A stretch of 64,000 nt of DNA from Amycolatopsis alba DSM 44262 (GTDB taxonomy: Bacteria; Actinomycetota; Actinomycetes; Mycobacteriales; Pseudonocardiaceae): assembly GCF_000384215.1 (NCBI RefSeq), contig NZ_KB913032.1, positions 1,637,021 through 1,701,020 of the forward strand, given 5' to 3'. The position numbers were made by a program, and so were the translations under genes. This document shows, in pieces, positions 55,125 to 64,000 of this stretch; position 1 is the stretch's first letter; each line of letters begins with the position of its first letter. Under the pieces are notes generated by a model. It was not told where the DNA came from. It made no database searches and saw only the letters and a list, made by a program, of their open reading frames with translations.

Positions 55125-57239
55125 GTGTCCGAACCTCGGGTCAGACGGGCCGAGATCGCCATCGAGCAAGCCCATGTGGACACGGTCTACACCCGGCTCG
55201 CCGAATTGCGAGCCCAGGCAGAGGCCATGCGTACCAAGGGCTATGAGATCGGCCATGGCGCCGGGCGGGAAGCGATCTTCGAGCAGGCGTCGATGCTGTT
55301 CGAACGGGACATGATGGTCTACCACGCCAATCAGACCCTCCAGACTCTCGACGCGGAGTACGAGGGGCTGGTGTTCGGCAGGCTCGACCATCTCGACAAC
55401 GACCACATCTACGTGGGCCGTCTCGGGATCCGCGACGCCGAGTTCGACAACCTCGTCACCGACTGGCGCGCGCCCGCCGCCGCCGCGTTCTACCAGGCGA
55501 CGGCCGAGGAGCCGATGGACGTCGTCCGGCGCCGGGTGATCCGGTGCTCCGGGCAGAACGTGCTCGACGTCGACGACGACGTGCTGATCGCCGACGCGGT
55601 CCCGGAGACCATGCAGATCGTCGGCGAGGGCGCGCTCATGGCCGCGCTCGGACGGTCTCGTGGCGAGAAGATGCGGGACATCGTCGCGACCATCCAGAAG
55701 GAACAGGACGAGGTCATCCGGGCGCCGTGGCGCGGTGTCACGGAGATCACCGGCGGTCCCGGCACCGGCAAGACCGCGGTCGCGCTGCACCGCGCGGCGT
55801 ACCTGCTCTACCGCCACCGCCGCCAGCTCGGCGGCGCGGGCGTGCTGGTGATCGGCCCGTCCGGGGTGTTCACCAGCTACATCTCGCGGGTGCTGCCGTC
55901 GATGGGTGAGACGAACGTCGAACTGCGCGCGCTCGGCGAGGTCCTCGACGGCCTCGAAGCGACCCGGCAGGACGCCGCGCCGCTGGCCGCGATCAAGGGA
56001 TCGCTGCGGATGCGCAAGATCCTGCTGCGCGCGTTGCGGGACACGCCGTCGGACGCGCCCGAGGACATGAAGATCGTCTACCGCGGCGAGGTGCTGCGGC
56101 TGAACGCGCGCGAACTCGACAAGGTGCGCCGCAAGGTCCACACCGCGGGCGGGCCGCCGAACCGGTCGCGGATCCGCGCCGCGGAACTGCTGCTCGACGC
56201 GCTCGCCGCGAAGGCCGAGCAGCACGCGAAGGACGACGGGCGGCAGATCGACAAGGCCGAGCTGGTCTCCGAACTCGGCGAGCGGATCGAGTTCCACCGG
56301 TTCCTGGTGGTCTGGTGGCCGATCCTGTACCCGGCGCAGATCCTGCGGTGGCTCGGCACCGAGAAGCGGCTCGCCTCCGCGGCGAAGGGCCTGCTCAACC
56401 GCAACGAGATCAGCATGCTGGCCGCCGACTTCGCGGACCGCTCGCGTGGCTGGACCATCGCCGACGTCGCGCTCCTCGACGAGCTGCGCGTCCTGATCGG
56501 GCAGCCGCCGAAGAGCCGCCGGGCCCGCCAGAACATCGAGGTCAACCCGGACCGCGGCGGCGCCCCGACCCGGCCGGAGCACTACGACGAGTACTCGCAC
56601 GTGGTCGTCGACGAGTCGCAGGACCTCTCGCCGATGCAGTGGCGGATGGTCGGGCGGCGCGGCAAGTACGCGAGCTGGACCGTGGTCGGCGACCCGGTGC
56701 AGAGTTCCTGGCCGGATCCGGCCGAGGCCGCGATGGCGCGCGACCAGGCGTTCGGGCTCAAGACCACCCGGCGCCGGTTCACCCTGCGCACCAACTACCG
56801 GAACTCGGCGGAGATCTTCGACCTGGCCGCGAAGGTCGTCGCCGGGCACGCCGAAGCCGACGAGCTCCCGCGCGCGGTGCGGCAGACCGGCATCACGCCG
56901 GAGGTCCGGCCGGTCGAGGCCGCCGGGCTGGAAGCGGCGACGCAGGCCGCGGTGAAGGAACTGATGGGAGTCGTCGAAGGCACGGTCGGGGTGATCACCG
57001 CCATGGACCGGGTGCCCGAGGTCGAGGGCTGGCTGTCCGAGCTTTCGGACGAGCGGCTCAAGGTCGTCGGCAGCCTCGATTCCAAGGGCCTCGAGTACGA
57101 CGCGGTCGTCCTGGTGGAACCCAACGACCTCATCACGGAGTCGACCACCGGGCGACGGGTGCTGTACGTGGCGCTGACCCGCGCGACCCAGCAGCTGACC
57201 GTACTGGCCTCCAACCCGGACTGGATCCCGGCCGCCTGA
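55125..57239 (+). CDS. HelD-like RNA polymerase-associated SF1 helicase
   Basis: A 704-residue UvrD-like protein: N-terminal coiled coil (about 8-50), Walker A GGPGTGKTAVAL near residue 210, DExx motif HVVVDESQDLSP, and motifs LRTNYRNSAEI, SKGLEYDAVVLVEP and LYVALTRATQQL. This organisation fits HelD/HelR, which strips RNA polymerase from DNA; HelR homologues give tolerance to rifamycins. No rifampicin-associated element was recognised in the upstream region. The start is GTG with AGGAG upstream. It is monocistronic and ends at the type D palindrome. Confidence 0.88.
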   Translation: MSEPRVRRAEIAIEQAHVDTVYTRLAELRAQAEAMRTKGYEIGHGAGREAIFEQASMLFERDMMVYHANQTLQTLDAEYEGLVFGRLDHLDNDHIYVGRLGIRDAEFDNLVTDWRAPAAAAFYQATAEEPMDVVRRRVIRCSGQNVLDVDDDVLIADAVPETMQIVGEGALMAALGRSRGEKMRDIVATIQKEQDEVIRAPWRGVTEITGGPGTGKTAVALHRAAYLLYRHRRQLGGAGVLVIGPSGVFTSYISRVLPSMGETNVELRALGEVLDGLEATRQDAAPLAAIKGSLRMRKILLRALRDTPSDAPEDMKIVYRGEVLRLNARELDKVRRKVHTAGGPPNRSRIRAAELLLDALAAKAEQHAKDDGRQIDKAELVSELGERIEFHRFLVVWWPILYPAQILRWLGTEKRLASAAKGLLNRNEISMLAADFADRSRGWTIADVALLDELRVLIGQPPKSRRARQNIEVNPDRGGAPTRPEHYDEYSHVVVDESQDLSPMQWRMVGRRGKYASWTVVGDPVQSSWPDPAEAAMARDQAFGLKTTRRRFTLRTNYRNSAEIFDLAAKVVAGHAEADELPRAVRQTGITPEVRPVEAAGLEAATQAAVKELMGVVEGTVGVITAMDRVPEVEGWLSELSDERLKVVGSLDSKGLEYDAVVLVEPNDLITESTTGRRVLYVALTRATQQLTVLASNPDWIPAA

Positions 57240-57264
57240 TCCCTCTTTCCCCGAACGCGAAAAG

Positions 57265-57314
57265 CTGAAGGGCTCCTTCAGGGCACTGGTGAATGTCCTG
57301 AAGGAGCCCTTCAG
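57265..57314. terminator. Type D palindrome
   Basis: CTGAAGGGCTCCTTCAGG (57265-57282) and its perfect complement (57297-57314), 14-base loop. Each arm is almost self-complementary. It lies between the convergent helicase and WD40 genes. The TGAAGG-NNN-CCTTCA unit is also at about 9221-9235. Confidence 0.75.
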
Positions 57315-57379
57315 ACCCCCGGTGAGTGAACGATGTGGGGACGCATCGCACGTCCAGGGGTATTTCTAGCGCCAAATCG

Positions 57380-57411
57380 TTGTTCGGTGTCACCGCGCTT
57401 TCACCGAACAA
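57380..57411. repeat. Inverted TTGTTCGGTG repeat before the WD40 gene stop
   Basis: TTGTTCGGTG (57380-57389) and CACCGAACAA (57402-57411), followed by a direct copy CCGAACAACG. It is 28 bases downstream of the stop of the gene at 57439 and probably part of its terminator. Confidence 0.5.
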
Positions 57412-57438
57412 CAACGCCGAACAACGAATCGGCGGTGG

Positions 57439-60400
57439 TCACGGGCACGGAGGCCGGTAATCGAGCCCCGGCAGGCGTTGTTCCCACTCGTCCGCCGTGA
57501 TCCGCGGGTACACGGTCGCGCAGACGCGTTCGGCGGCGCTTTCGGCGCTCGTCTCCCACAGCCGCACGCTGCCGTCCGCGGCGGAGGCCGCGAGCGTGTG
57601 CCCGTCCGGGGCGAACGTCACCGCGTTGACCCTGTCGACATCCTCGGCCAGGGTCGCCGATTCGCGGGCCGTCCCTGGTGCGGAGACATCCCATAGTCGC
57701 ACGGTCCGGTCGTAGCTGCCGGTCGCGAGGATCTTCCCGTCGCCGCTGAAGGCCACCGAGATGACGATGTCGGTGTGCCCGGTGAGCAGCGCGGTCTCCC
57801 TCGGGGCCGCCGGATCCGACACGTCCCAGACCCTCGACGTGCGATCGGCGCCGCCGGTCGCGGCGAGTTTGCCGTCCGGGCTGAAGGCGACGGAGAACAC
57901 CGTGTCGGTGTGTCCCTTCAGTACCGAGAGCTGCTTCGGCGCCTTCACCATGGAGACGTCCCATAGCCGCGCGGTGTGGTCCCAGCCTCCGGTCAGCAGA
58001 GTGCGGCCGTCCGGGCCGAACGCGAGTGAGTGGACGTCGTCCTCGTGCCCGGTCAGTGTCGCGAGTTCGACGGGTTTCCGCTGGTCCGCCACGTCCCAGA
58101 GCTTCACCGTGTGACCGGTGCCCGCGGTCGCGAGGGTCCGGCCGTCCGGGCTGAACGCGACCGCGTCGACGTCCTCCGGGGGACGGCTGAAGACGCCGAG
58201 GTCGACCGGTTTCCGCGGATCGGCGACGTCGATGAGCCGGATCGTGTGGTCCCAGGAGCCGACGGCGAGCGAGCGTCCGTCCGGGCTGAACGCGAGACCG
58301 CAGGCGCCGTTCCCGAAGCCCGTGATCTTGCCGAGCTCACGCGGGTTCCGCGGATCGCCGACGTCGTTCAGCCGCACCACGCCGTCCTGGCTCCCGGTGG
58401 CCAGCAGTTTCCCGTCGGCGGTGAACACCGCCCGGCAGGCCGACCTCGTCGGGCCGCTGACCGCGGGCCCCGGCAGCTCCCACAGCCGCACCGTCTGGTC
58501 GTCGCTCGCGGTCACCAGCGTGCGGCCGTCGCGGGAGAACACCGCCCAGACCACCGCCGCGGTGTGCCCGGAGAGCGGCAGTTTCTCGCGCGGGTTCTTC
58601 GGATCGGCGACGTCCCACAGCCGTGCGTTGCGGTCGAAACCGGTGGTGGCCAGCGTCGACCCGTCGGGGCTGAACGCCACGGACCGCACGATGGTCTTGT
58701 GGGCGGGCATCGTCGCCAGCGGCGCGGGCGCCATCGGGTCGGCGAGGTTCCACAGCCGCGCGGTCTGGTCGATGCTCGCGGTGGCGAGCGTCCGGCCGTC
58801 CGGGCTGAACGCCGCTGCGTGGACCCCGGCGGAATGCCCGGTCACCACGCCGAGCGGCCTGGCCTTGCCCGGTTCGGCGACGTCCCACAGCCGCGCGGTC
58901 TTGTCTGCGCCCGCCGAGGCGAGCGTCCGGCCGTCGGGGGCGTAGGCGATCCCGTTGACGTTGCCGGTGTGGCCGGTGAGGGTGGCCACGAGCACCGGTT
59001 TCGCGAGGTCGCGGACGTCGAACAGGCGGATCGTGCCGTCGCCGTCCGCGGTGGCCAGCACCGGCGCCACCGGGCTGAACGCGACCGCGTTGACCCGGCT
59101 CGGATGCTCCCCGGCCATCGCCCCCGGCACGGGTTTCGCGGGATCGGCGACGTTCCACAACCGGGCCGTCTTGTCCCAGCCAGCCGTCGCGACCGTGGCA
59201 CCGTCGGCGCTGAACGCCACCGAGTTGACGTTGTCCGTATGCCCGGACAGCGTGGCCAGTGCGACCGGGCGATGGGGATCCTTGACGTCCCACAGCTTCG
59301 CCGTCTGATCCCAGCTGCCGGTCACCATCACCTGACCGTCGCCGCGCAGGGCGGCCGAGTTGACCCGGTTGGCGTGCCCGGCGACGCGGGTCGAGTACGG
59401 CGAGGCGACCATCCCGAGCACACTGCTGCGGGTCTCCACGCCCGGATCGACGCGGTACGCCGCCAGCGCGAGCTGCGCGGCCAGCGCCGGGTTCGTCGCC
59501 CGCATCTCCAAGGCCTGCCCGGCGACCTTCTGCGCGAGCGCGCTGTTGCGCTGGCTGGTCGCCGTCTGCTCGGCGCGGACGGCGTACACCATCGCGGCCG
59601 TCGCCAGCACCAGCAGTACGGCCAGGAGCGCGACCAGCTGACGCAACCGCCGGGTGCGGCGGCGCGCGATGGCCTGTTCGTGGTTCTCGATGGCCTCGCT
59701 CGCGTCGAGGAAACGGCGTTCACGCTGGGAAAGCGCGCTGTCGTGCTCGCCTGCCCACTCCATCGCGATGGACAGCCGCGCGCCGCGGTAGAGCCAGCCG
59801 TCGTCGCGGCCGACCGATTCCCACGCGTCGGTCGCCTCGGTGAGCTGGCGGTGCACGCGCAGGCCCTCTCGGTCTTCGGCGAGCCATTCGCGCAGCCTTG
59901 GCCAGCCGCGGATCAGCGCTTCGTGCGCGATCTCGATGCCGTTGTCGTCGAGGGTGACCAGCCGAGACGAAGCCAGCCTGTCCAGCACGACGGCGACGTC
60001 CGGGTCGTCCGCGTCCACTTCGTCGCGGGTGATTCGGCGCTTGGTGTCCTCGGTGCCTTCGCCGAGCGCGGTCATCCGCAGGAAGATCTGGTTCGCCAGG
60101 CGCTGCTGGTGCTCGCTCAGCGCGGTGAAGGTGTGCTCGGAGGTCTGCGCGACCGACCGTTCGATCCCGCCGGTGGACTCGTAGCCGGTGAGGGTGAGGG
60201 TGTTGCCGTGACGGCGGCGCCAGGTCTCCAGCAGGGCGTGCGAGAGCAGCGGCAGCACGCCGGGCTGCCCGGTCGCGTCGGCGACCAGCCGCGAGACCAG
60301 TGCGTTCTCGACGCGGTACCCGGCGTCGATCGCGGGGCGCGAGATGGCCAGCCGCAGCTCCTCGGTGCTCATCGGGCCGACGAGGATCTGCGCGTCCTGC

Positions 60401-61254
60401 ATGGCCTCGACCAGTTCGGGATGCCGCGCGCAGTGCGTGTAGAAGTCGGTGCGGATGCCGAGGACGACCCTCGTCCGGCTGTCCGGCTCGGTCGTCGCGG
60501 TGACCAGCGCGGTCAGGAACGCCGCCCGCTCCTCGATGTCCTGGCAGAGCGTGAAGACCTCTTCGAACTGGTCGACGACCAGCAAGACGTCGCCCTCGCG
60601 GTCGGCGACCAGCTGACGGGCGGCGAGGCCGAGGTTGCGCGGATGCTCGGTGAACTCCGCGAGCAGCCCGCCGGGCGCGAGCCCGAGCGCGGCGCCGAAC
60701 TGGACGGCGCACTCCTGCAGCGGCCGCGAACCGGGGGTCATCAGGACCGTCGTCGAGTTCTCTCCGACGGCGGGCAAGAGACCCGCCCGGAGCAACGAGG
60801 ACTTACCGGAACCGGATGCTCCCAGAACAGCCAGAAATCTTTGGCCCGAAAGCCTGGTAACGAGTTTCTCGACAAGTCGTTCGCGACCGAAGAATCGCCC
60901 CGCGTCACCCTGCCCGAATGCGGTCAGGCCGATATAAGGTGCCGATTCCCCATTCGGTGGGGCAACCGGTGAATCGCCGACTCCGGTGCGCGCCCGCTCG
61001 GTCACGTCGTGCCATCGGGCCTCCCACTCCGCCTCGGGCCCTTCGCACGCCCGGACGTAGGCCAATGTGACCGCCAAGCTGGGCATCTTCTTCCCGCCGG
61101 CGGCTTCGGAGAGGGTGCCCGCCGAGTAGTGGGCACGCCTGCCCAGCTCGCGGTACGTCGGGTTTCCGGCCTTCTCCCGCAATCGCCGGAGATCGGCGGC
61201 GAACTCGAGTAACGGATCGTCCCCATGGTCCAAAGGTCGCTCCGGACGCGGCAC
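57439..61254 (-). CDS. HTH-nSTAND-WD40 signalling protein with 14 WD repeats
   Basis: A 1271-residue protein. Residues about 15-75 are an XRE-like HTH (YRELGRRAHYSAGTLSEAAGG). The nSTAND ATPase (about 105-500) has Walker A GASGSGKSS and Walker B VLLVVDQFEEVF. One membrane helix lies near residue 545-562. Fourteen WD40 repeats follow, enough for two seven-bladed propellers. Such proteins act as ligand-gated switches; some are linked to phage defence or programmed cell death. The GTG at 61254 behind AAAGGA is preferred over the TTG at 61260. No effector domain is visible. Confidence 0.87.
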   Translation of the reverse strand: MPRPERPLDHGDDPLLEFAADLRRLREKAGNPTYRELGRRAHYSAGTLSEAAGGKKMPSLAVTLAYVRACEGPEAEWEARWHDVTERARTGVGDSPVAPPNGESAPYIGLTAFGQGDAGRFFGRERLVEKLVTRLSGQRFLAVLGASGSGKSSLLRAGLLPAVGENSTTVLMTPGSRPLQECAVQFGAALGLAPGGLLAEFTEHPRNLGLAARQLVADREGDVLLVVDQFEEVFTLCQDIEERAAFLTALVTATTEPDSRTRVVLGIRTDFYTHCARHPELVEAMQDAQILVGPMSTEELRLAISRPAIDAGYRVENALVSRLVADATGQPGVLPLLSHALLETWRRRHGNTLTLTGYESTGGIERSVAQTSEHTFTALSEHQQRLANQIFLRMTALGEGTEDTKRRITRDEVDADDPDVAVVLDRLASSRLVTLDDNGIEIAHEALIRGWPRLREWLAEDREGLRVHRQLTEATDAWESVGRDDGWLYRGARLSIAMEWAGEHDSALSQRERRFLDASEAIENHEQAIARRRTRRLRQLVALLAVLLVLATAAMVYAVRAEQTATSQRNSALAQKVAGQALEMRATNPALAAQLALAAYRVDPGVETRSSVLGMVASPYSTRVAGHANRVNSAALRGDGQVMVTGSWDQTAKLWDVKDPHRPVALATLSGHTDNVNSVAFSADGATVATAGWDKTARLWNVADPAKPVPGAMAGEHPSRVNAVAFSPVAPVLATADGDGTIRLFDVRDLAKPVLVATLTGHTGNVNGIAYAPDGRTLASAGADKTARLWDVAEPGKARPLGVVTGHSAGVHAAAFSPDGRTLATASIDQTARLWNLADPMAPAPLATMPAHKTIVRSVAFSPDGSTLATTGFDRNARLWDVADPKNPREKLPLSGHTAAVVWAVFSRDGRTLVTASDDQTVRLWELPGPAVSGPTRSACRAVFTADGKLLATGSQDGVVRLNDVGDPRNPRELGKITGFGNGACGLAFSPDGRSLAVGSWDHTIRLIDVADPRKPVDLGVFSRPPEDVDAVAFSPDGRTLATAGTGHTVKLWDVADQRKPVELATLTGHEDDVHSLAFGPDGRTLLTGGWDHTARLWDVSMVKAPKQLSVLKGHTDTVFSVAFSPDGKLAATGGADRTSRVWDVSDPAAPRETALLTGHTDIVISVAFSGDGKILATGSYDRTVRLWDVSAPGTARESATLAEDVDRVNAVTFAPDGHTLAASAADGSVRLWETSAESAAERVCATVYPRITADEWEQRLPGLDYRPPCP

Positions 61255-61429
61255 CCTCAATCCTTTCTTTTCAGTGGTTTTCCCACCTTCACATTCGGGG
61301 GCAACCGTACCGTGGAAACGGCGGAAGTCCGCCGGGTACCGGGCACATCGAGTCGGTTAATTTCGATCGTTCGACAGGGTGCCCGATGTCACGGGAAGGG
61401 ATCGGGGGCCCGCCGCGTTGTACCGATGC

Positions 61430-62425
61430 GTGACCTCCTTGCCTGACATCCCGCTGTCCGTGCTCGACCTCTCGCCCGTCGTGGCCGGGGGCGGTGTGGG
61501 CGATTCGCTGCGCAACACCCTCGACCTCGCCCGCCGGACCGAGGCGCTCGGCTATCACCGGTACTGGCTCGCCGAGCACCACAACATGCCCGGTATCGCG
61601 AGTTCCGCGACCGCCGTGATGATCGGCCAGGTCGCCGCCGCCACCGAACGCATCCGGGTCGGCTCCGGCGGGGTCATGCTGCCGAACCACGCGCCGCTGG
61701 TGGTCGCCGAGCAGTTCGGCACCCTGGAGGCGTTCCACCCCGGCCGGATCGACCTCGGCATCGGCCGCGCCCCTGGCACCGACCAGCGGACCGCGCTGGC
61801 GCTGCGCGGCCCCGGCGGGCTCACCGCGGAGAACTTCCCGCAGCAGTTCGCGGAACTGCTGGCCTACTTCGAGCACTCCGACCAGCGCGCGGTCAACGCC
61901 GTGACCGCCGAAGGCAACAAGCCGCCGGTGTGGCTGCTCGGTTCGAGCGGCTTCAGCGCGCGCATGGCAGGCGAACTCGGCCTGCCGTTCTCCTTCGCGC
62001 ACCACTTCAGCGCCGAGAACACGCTTCCCGCCGTGGCGCTTTACCGCGACGCGTTCAAGCCGTCGGACGTCCTGGACGAGCCGTACGTGATGCTCGGCGT
62101 CTCCGTGGTCGCCGCCGAGACCGACGAGCGGGCCCAGTACCTGGCCGCGCCCAGCGGCCTGACGTTCCTCAGCCTGCGCAAGGGACGCCCCATCCCGCTG
62201 CCGACGCCGGAAGACGCCGCGGCCTACCCGTACACCGACATCGAGCGCGTGTTCATCGAGGACCGGGCTTCGAGCAGCATCATCGGTTCACCCGAGACGG
62301 TCCACAAGGGACTCGAGACGCTGCTGGCCGACACGGGCGCGAACGAGTTGATGATCACGACCATGGTGCACGACCAGGCGGACCGGGTCCGCTCCTACGA
62401 ACTGGTCTCCGAACTGGCGCACTGA
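61430..62425 (+). CDS. Luciferase-like monooxygenase (MsnO8 family LLM oxidoreductase)
   Basis: A 331-residue flavin-dependent enzyme: [28 protein letters not shown] and [17 protein letters not shown] are typical of the bacterial-luciferase fold. Substrate is unknown. The frame opens earlier at 61379, but that part shows no similarity. A GTG (61430) or TTG (61439) start is plausible; neither has a strong ribosome site. It ends at a 15-base palindrome. Confidence 0.82.
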   Translation: MTSLPDIPLSVLDLSPVVAGGGVGDSLRNTLDLARRTEALGYHRYWLAEHHNMPGIASSATAVMIGQVAAATERIRVGSGGVMLPNHAPLVVAEQFGTLEAFHPGRIDLGIGRAPGTDQRTALALRGPGGLTAENFPQQFAELLAYFEHSDQRAVNAVTAEGNKPPVWLLGSSGFSARMAGELGLPFSFAHHFSAENTLPAVALYRDAFKPSDVLDEPYVMLGVSVVAAETDERAQYLAAPSGLTFLSLRKGRPIPLPTPEDAAAYPYTDIERVFIEDRASSSIIGSPETVHKGLETLLADTGANELMITTMVHDQADRVRSYELVSELAH

Positions 62426-62903
62426 CCGCTCCGCCCGCACGCTCCGCCCCTCCGGGCGCACGCCCCGAGCGCCACGCTTGAGACGATGAGTGTCTCGCAC
62501 GTGGCGCTCGGGGCACTCCCGTCGCCACCACGCCCGCGCTCCGAGCACCGGTCCGTGAAGGCGCTCGAGGATCGATCGAGACTCCAAGTGGGTGACCGTC
62601 CCGCGCCTCACCCACCCCGGAGCGCCGAACGCCCTGACGCGCCATAGATCGCGAAAGAACGGACAAGATCCGCGTCCGCCTTTGTCACAAAGGGACAAGA
62701 ATTCACCGGTTACCAGGACGTGACGTCTTGATCGGACCGAAGTTCTTGTCACCAAGCAGGCTCGTCATTAGCGTACCGACCAGTAGCAAACAGCACGGTA
62801 ACACCCCGTTGATCCTATTCAACGATTCCGTTCCGCCATTCGGAGCAAAGGAATTGCGCAACCTGGGGTGTATTCGCCGTGCCCGGAAAACTGGAGGGTC
62901 GGC
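62426..62903. promoter_or_regulatory. 478-base gap upstream of the mce operon
   Basis: Besides the terminator palindrome it holds two short symmetric sites: CTTTGT-C-ACAAAG (62680-62692) and GACGT-G-ACGTC (62717-62727), plus CTTG-TCAC-CAAG near 62745. These are candidate operators for a regulator of the mce genes. A clear -35/-10 pair was not found. No protein gene is credible here. Confidence 0.45.
62462..62514. terminator. 15-base perfect inverted repeat
   Basis: Arms 62462-62476 and 62500-62514 (GCCCCGAGCGCCACG) with an inner stem GAGAC/GTCTC (62480-62484/62492-62496). It starts 37 bases after the monooxygenase stop. Different in sequence from types A-D but of the same design. Confidence 0.72.
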
Positions 62904-63698
62904 GTGGGCGTCCGGACTAACGCACCCTCATTCCCCGGCGCGGGTGCGATCCGGGAGACGGGCAGGCTGTACTCACTCGGCCTCGACGTCGTCCGCCTGA
63001 CCTTCCGGCGGCCGTTCCAGGCCCGCGAGCTGATCCAGCAGTTCTGGTTCATCGCGAGTGTGTCGATCCTGCCGACGGCGCTGGTCGCGATCCCGTTCGG
63101 CGCGGTGATCGCGCTGCACATCGGTTCGCTGACCGCGCAGATCGGCGCGCAGTCGTTCACCGGCGCGGCCAGTGTGCTGGCGATCATCCAGCAGGCGAGC
63201 CCGATCGTGACGGCACTGCTGATCGCGGGCGCCGGCGGATCGGCGATGTGCGCGGACCTCGGGTCGCGCACGATCCGCGAGGAGATCGACGCGATGGAGG
63301 TGCTCGGGGTCTCCCCGATCCAGCGCCTGATCGTGCCGCGGGTGCTCGCCGCGATGGGGGTCGCCGCATTCCTGAACGGAATGGTCAGCGTGGTCGGCGT
63401 CCTCGGCGGCTATTTCTTCAACGTCATCATGCAGAACGGGACACCGGGTGCGTATCTGGCCAGTTTCTCCGCTCTCGCGCAGCTGCCGGACCTCTGGATC
63501 AGCGAGATCAAAGCGGTCATCTTCGGTTTCGTCGCGGCGATCGTCGCCTCCTATCGCGGGCTCAATCCGAAAGGCGGCCCGAAAGGCGTCGGTGACGCGG
63601 TGAACCAGTCCGTGGTGATCACGTTCCTGCTCCTGTTCCTGTTGAACCTCGTGCTGACGACGCTTTACCTGCAGCTCGTCCCGGCGAAGGGCAGCTGA
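62904..63698 (+). CDS. MlaE/YrbE-family ABC permease of a mce operon (first)
   Basis: A 264-residue MlaE-type permease with five to six hydrophobic segments and the family signature around CADLGSRTIREEIDAMEVLGVSP. It forms the membrane part of an Mce lipid/steroid import system. The GTG at 62904 with GGAGGG is preferred over an ATG at 62868. It overlaps the next gene by one base (TGATG). Mce subunits and the ATPase should follow outside the window. Confidence 0.88.
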   Translation: MGVRTNAPSFPGAGAIRETGRLYSLGLDVVRLTFRRPFQARELIQQFWFIASVSILPTALVAIPFGAVIALHIGSLTAQIGAQSFTGAASVLAIIQQASPIVTALLIAGAGGSAMCADLGSRTIREEIDAMEVLGVSPIQRLIVPRVLAAMGVAAFLNGMVSVVGVLGGYFFNVIMQNGTPGAYLASFSALAQLPDLWISEIKAVIFGFVAAIVASYRGLNPKGGPKGVGDAVNQSVVITFLLLFLLNLVLTTLYLQLVPAKGS

Positions 63699-64000
63699 TG
63701 GCGACGACGACACCCACCCGCGTCACGCGGGTCCGCGAGGCGGTGGACCGCCGGTTCGGTTTCCTGGACACGCTCGGCGACCAGATCCTCTTCTTCCTCA
63801 AAGCGCTGGCCTGGGTGCCGCGCGCGGTGCGCCGCTACCTGCGCGAGATCACCCGTCTGCTGGCCGAAGTCAGTTTCGGCAGCGGCGCGCTCGCGGTCAT
63901 CGGCGGCACGATCGGCGTGATGATCGGGATGACCGTGTTCACCGGCACGGTCGTCGGGCTCCAGGGCTATTCGGCGCTCAACCAGGTCGGCACGTCGGCG
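63698..64000 (+). CDS. YrbE-family ABC permease of a mce operon (second), cut by the window edge
   Basis: The first 101 residues are visible. A basic, helical N-terminus (RVREAVDRRFGFLDTLGDQI) is followed by the first hydrophobic segments (ALAVIGGTIGVMIGMTVFTG) as in the second YrbE of mce operons. It starts within the stop of the first permease. Confidence 0.85.
   Translation, partial: MATTTPTRVTRVREAVDRRFGFLDTLGDQILFFLKALAWVPRAVRRYLREITRLLAEVSFGSGALAVIGGTIGVMIGMTVFTGTVVGLQGYSALNQVGTSA

Noticed and set aside
57500-59400. DNA tandem repeats
   Set aside because: Explained by the 14 WD40 repeats of the encoded protein.
58030-60972. 980-codon plus-strand frame opposite the WD40 gene
   Set aside because: Antisense shadow; its repeats reflect the WD repeats on the other strand.

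Overview
The window is high-GC actinobacterial chromosome. It most resembles Amycolatopsis or a close relative in the Pseudonocardiaceae. The supporting signs are GTG/TTG starts, ATGA-type overlaps, an fpg-rnc-rpmF-DUF177-sepIVA-coaD-rsmD neighbourhood in mycobacterial-like order, a mce locus, an IdeR/DmdR-type iron box, an actinobacterial T-box and a tandem glycine riboswitch. The genus call is inference. No tRNA, rRNA, CRISPR array, insertion sequence or prophage was seen.

Layout. 0-7.4 kb: a GntR/FadR regulator faces a minus-strand operon that looks like oxidative L-fucose/L-fuconate catabolism (FAH hydrolase, fuconate dehydratase, SDR, sugar ABC transporter), with a palindromic operator upstream. 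7.5-20.3 kb: a Bcr/CflA efflux pump, a palindrome-rich 425-bp gap, a ferredoxin reductase, an AcrA1-like double reductase, a polytopic membrane protein, a cupin and MocR regulator, an iron-box siderophore ATPase, an O-methyltransferase and a class A PBP whose transpeptidase motifs are degenerate. 20.3-22.3 kb: a second FadR regulator and a DUF433/PIN-like toxin-antitoxin pair. 22.3-30.5 kb: a six-gene glycine-to-pyruvate operon (gcvP-gcvT-gcvH-glyA-lipA-sdaA) behind a tandem glycine riboswitch. 30.8-35.1 kb: a gamma-glutamylation polyamine catabolic operon (GlnA3-like, PuuD, aldehyde dehydrogenase, SDR).

35.2-47.6 kb: a stress protein, a T-box-controlled archaeal-type aspartyl-tRNA synthetase, a LuxR-family LAL regulator, a PadR/HAAS membrane pair, a YtrA-type GntR/ABC operon with a large palindromic operator, a damaged DoxX gene, an XRE/ImmA-IrrE/DUF6545 trio and mutM. 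47.7-55.1 kb: the conserved rnc to rsmD housekeeping block, interrupted by a PL6-type lyase, a SigE-family sigma factor with its membrane partner, and a secreted protein with two tandem RNase Sa domains. 55.1-64 kb: a HelD-like helicase, an HTH-nSTAND-WD40 signalling protein with 14 WD repeats, a luciferase-like monooxygenase and the start of a mce operon (two YrbE permeases, the second cut by the window edge).

The most striking feature outside the genes is a set of near-perfect inverted repeats placed at gene 3' ends, mostly between convergent genes. They fall into a few sequence families that recur across the window, with arms of 15-29 bp, and most lack a U-tract. They probably act as bidirectional terminators, but their sequence conservation goes beyond what termination needs, and one copy lies inside the 3' end of a DoxX gene.
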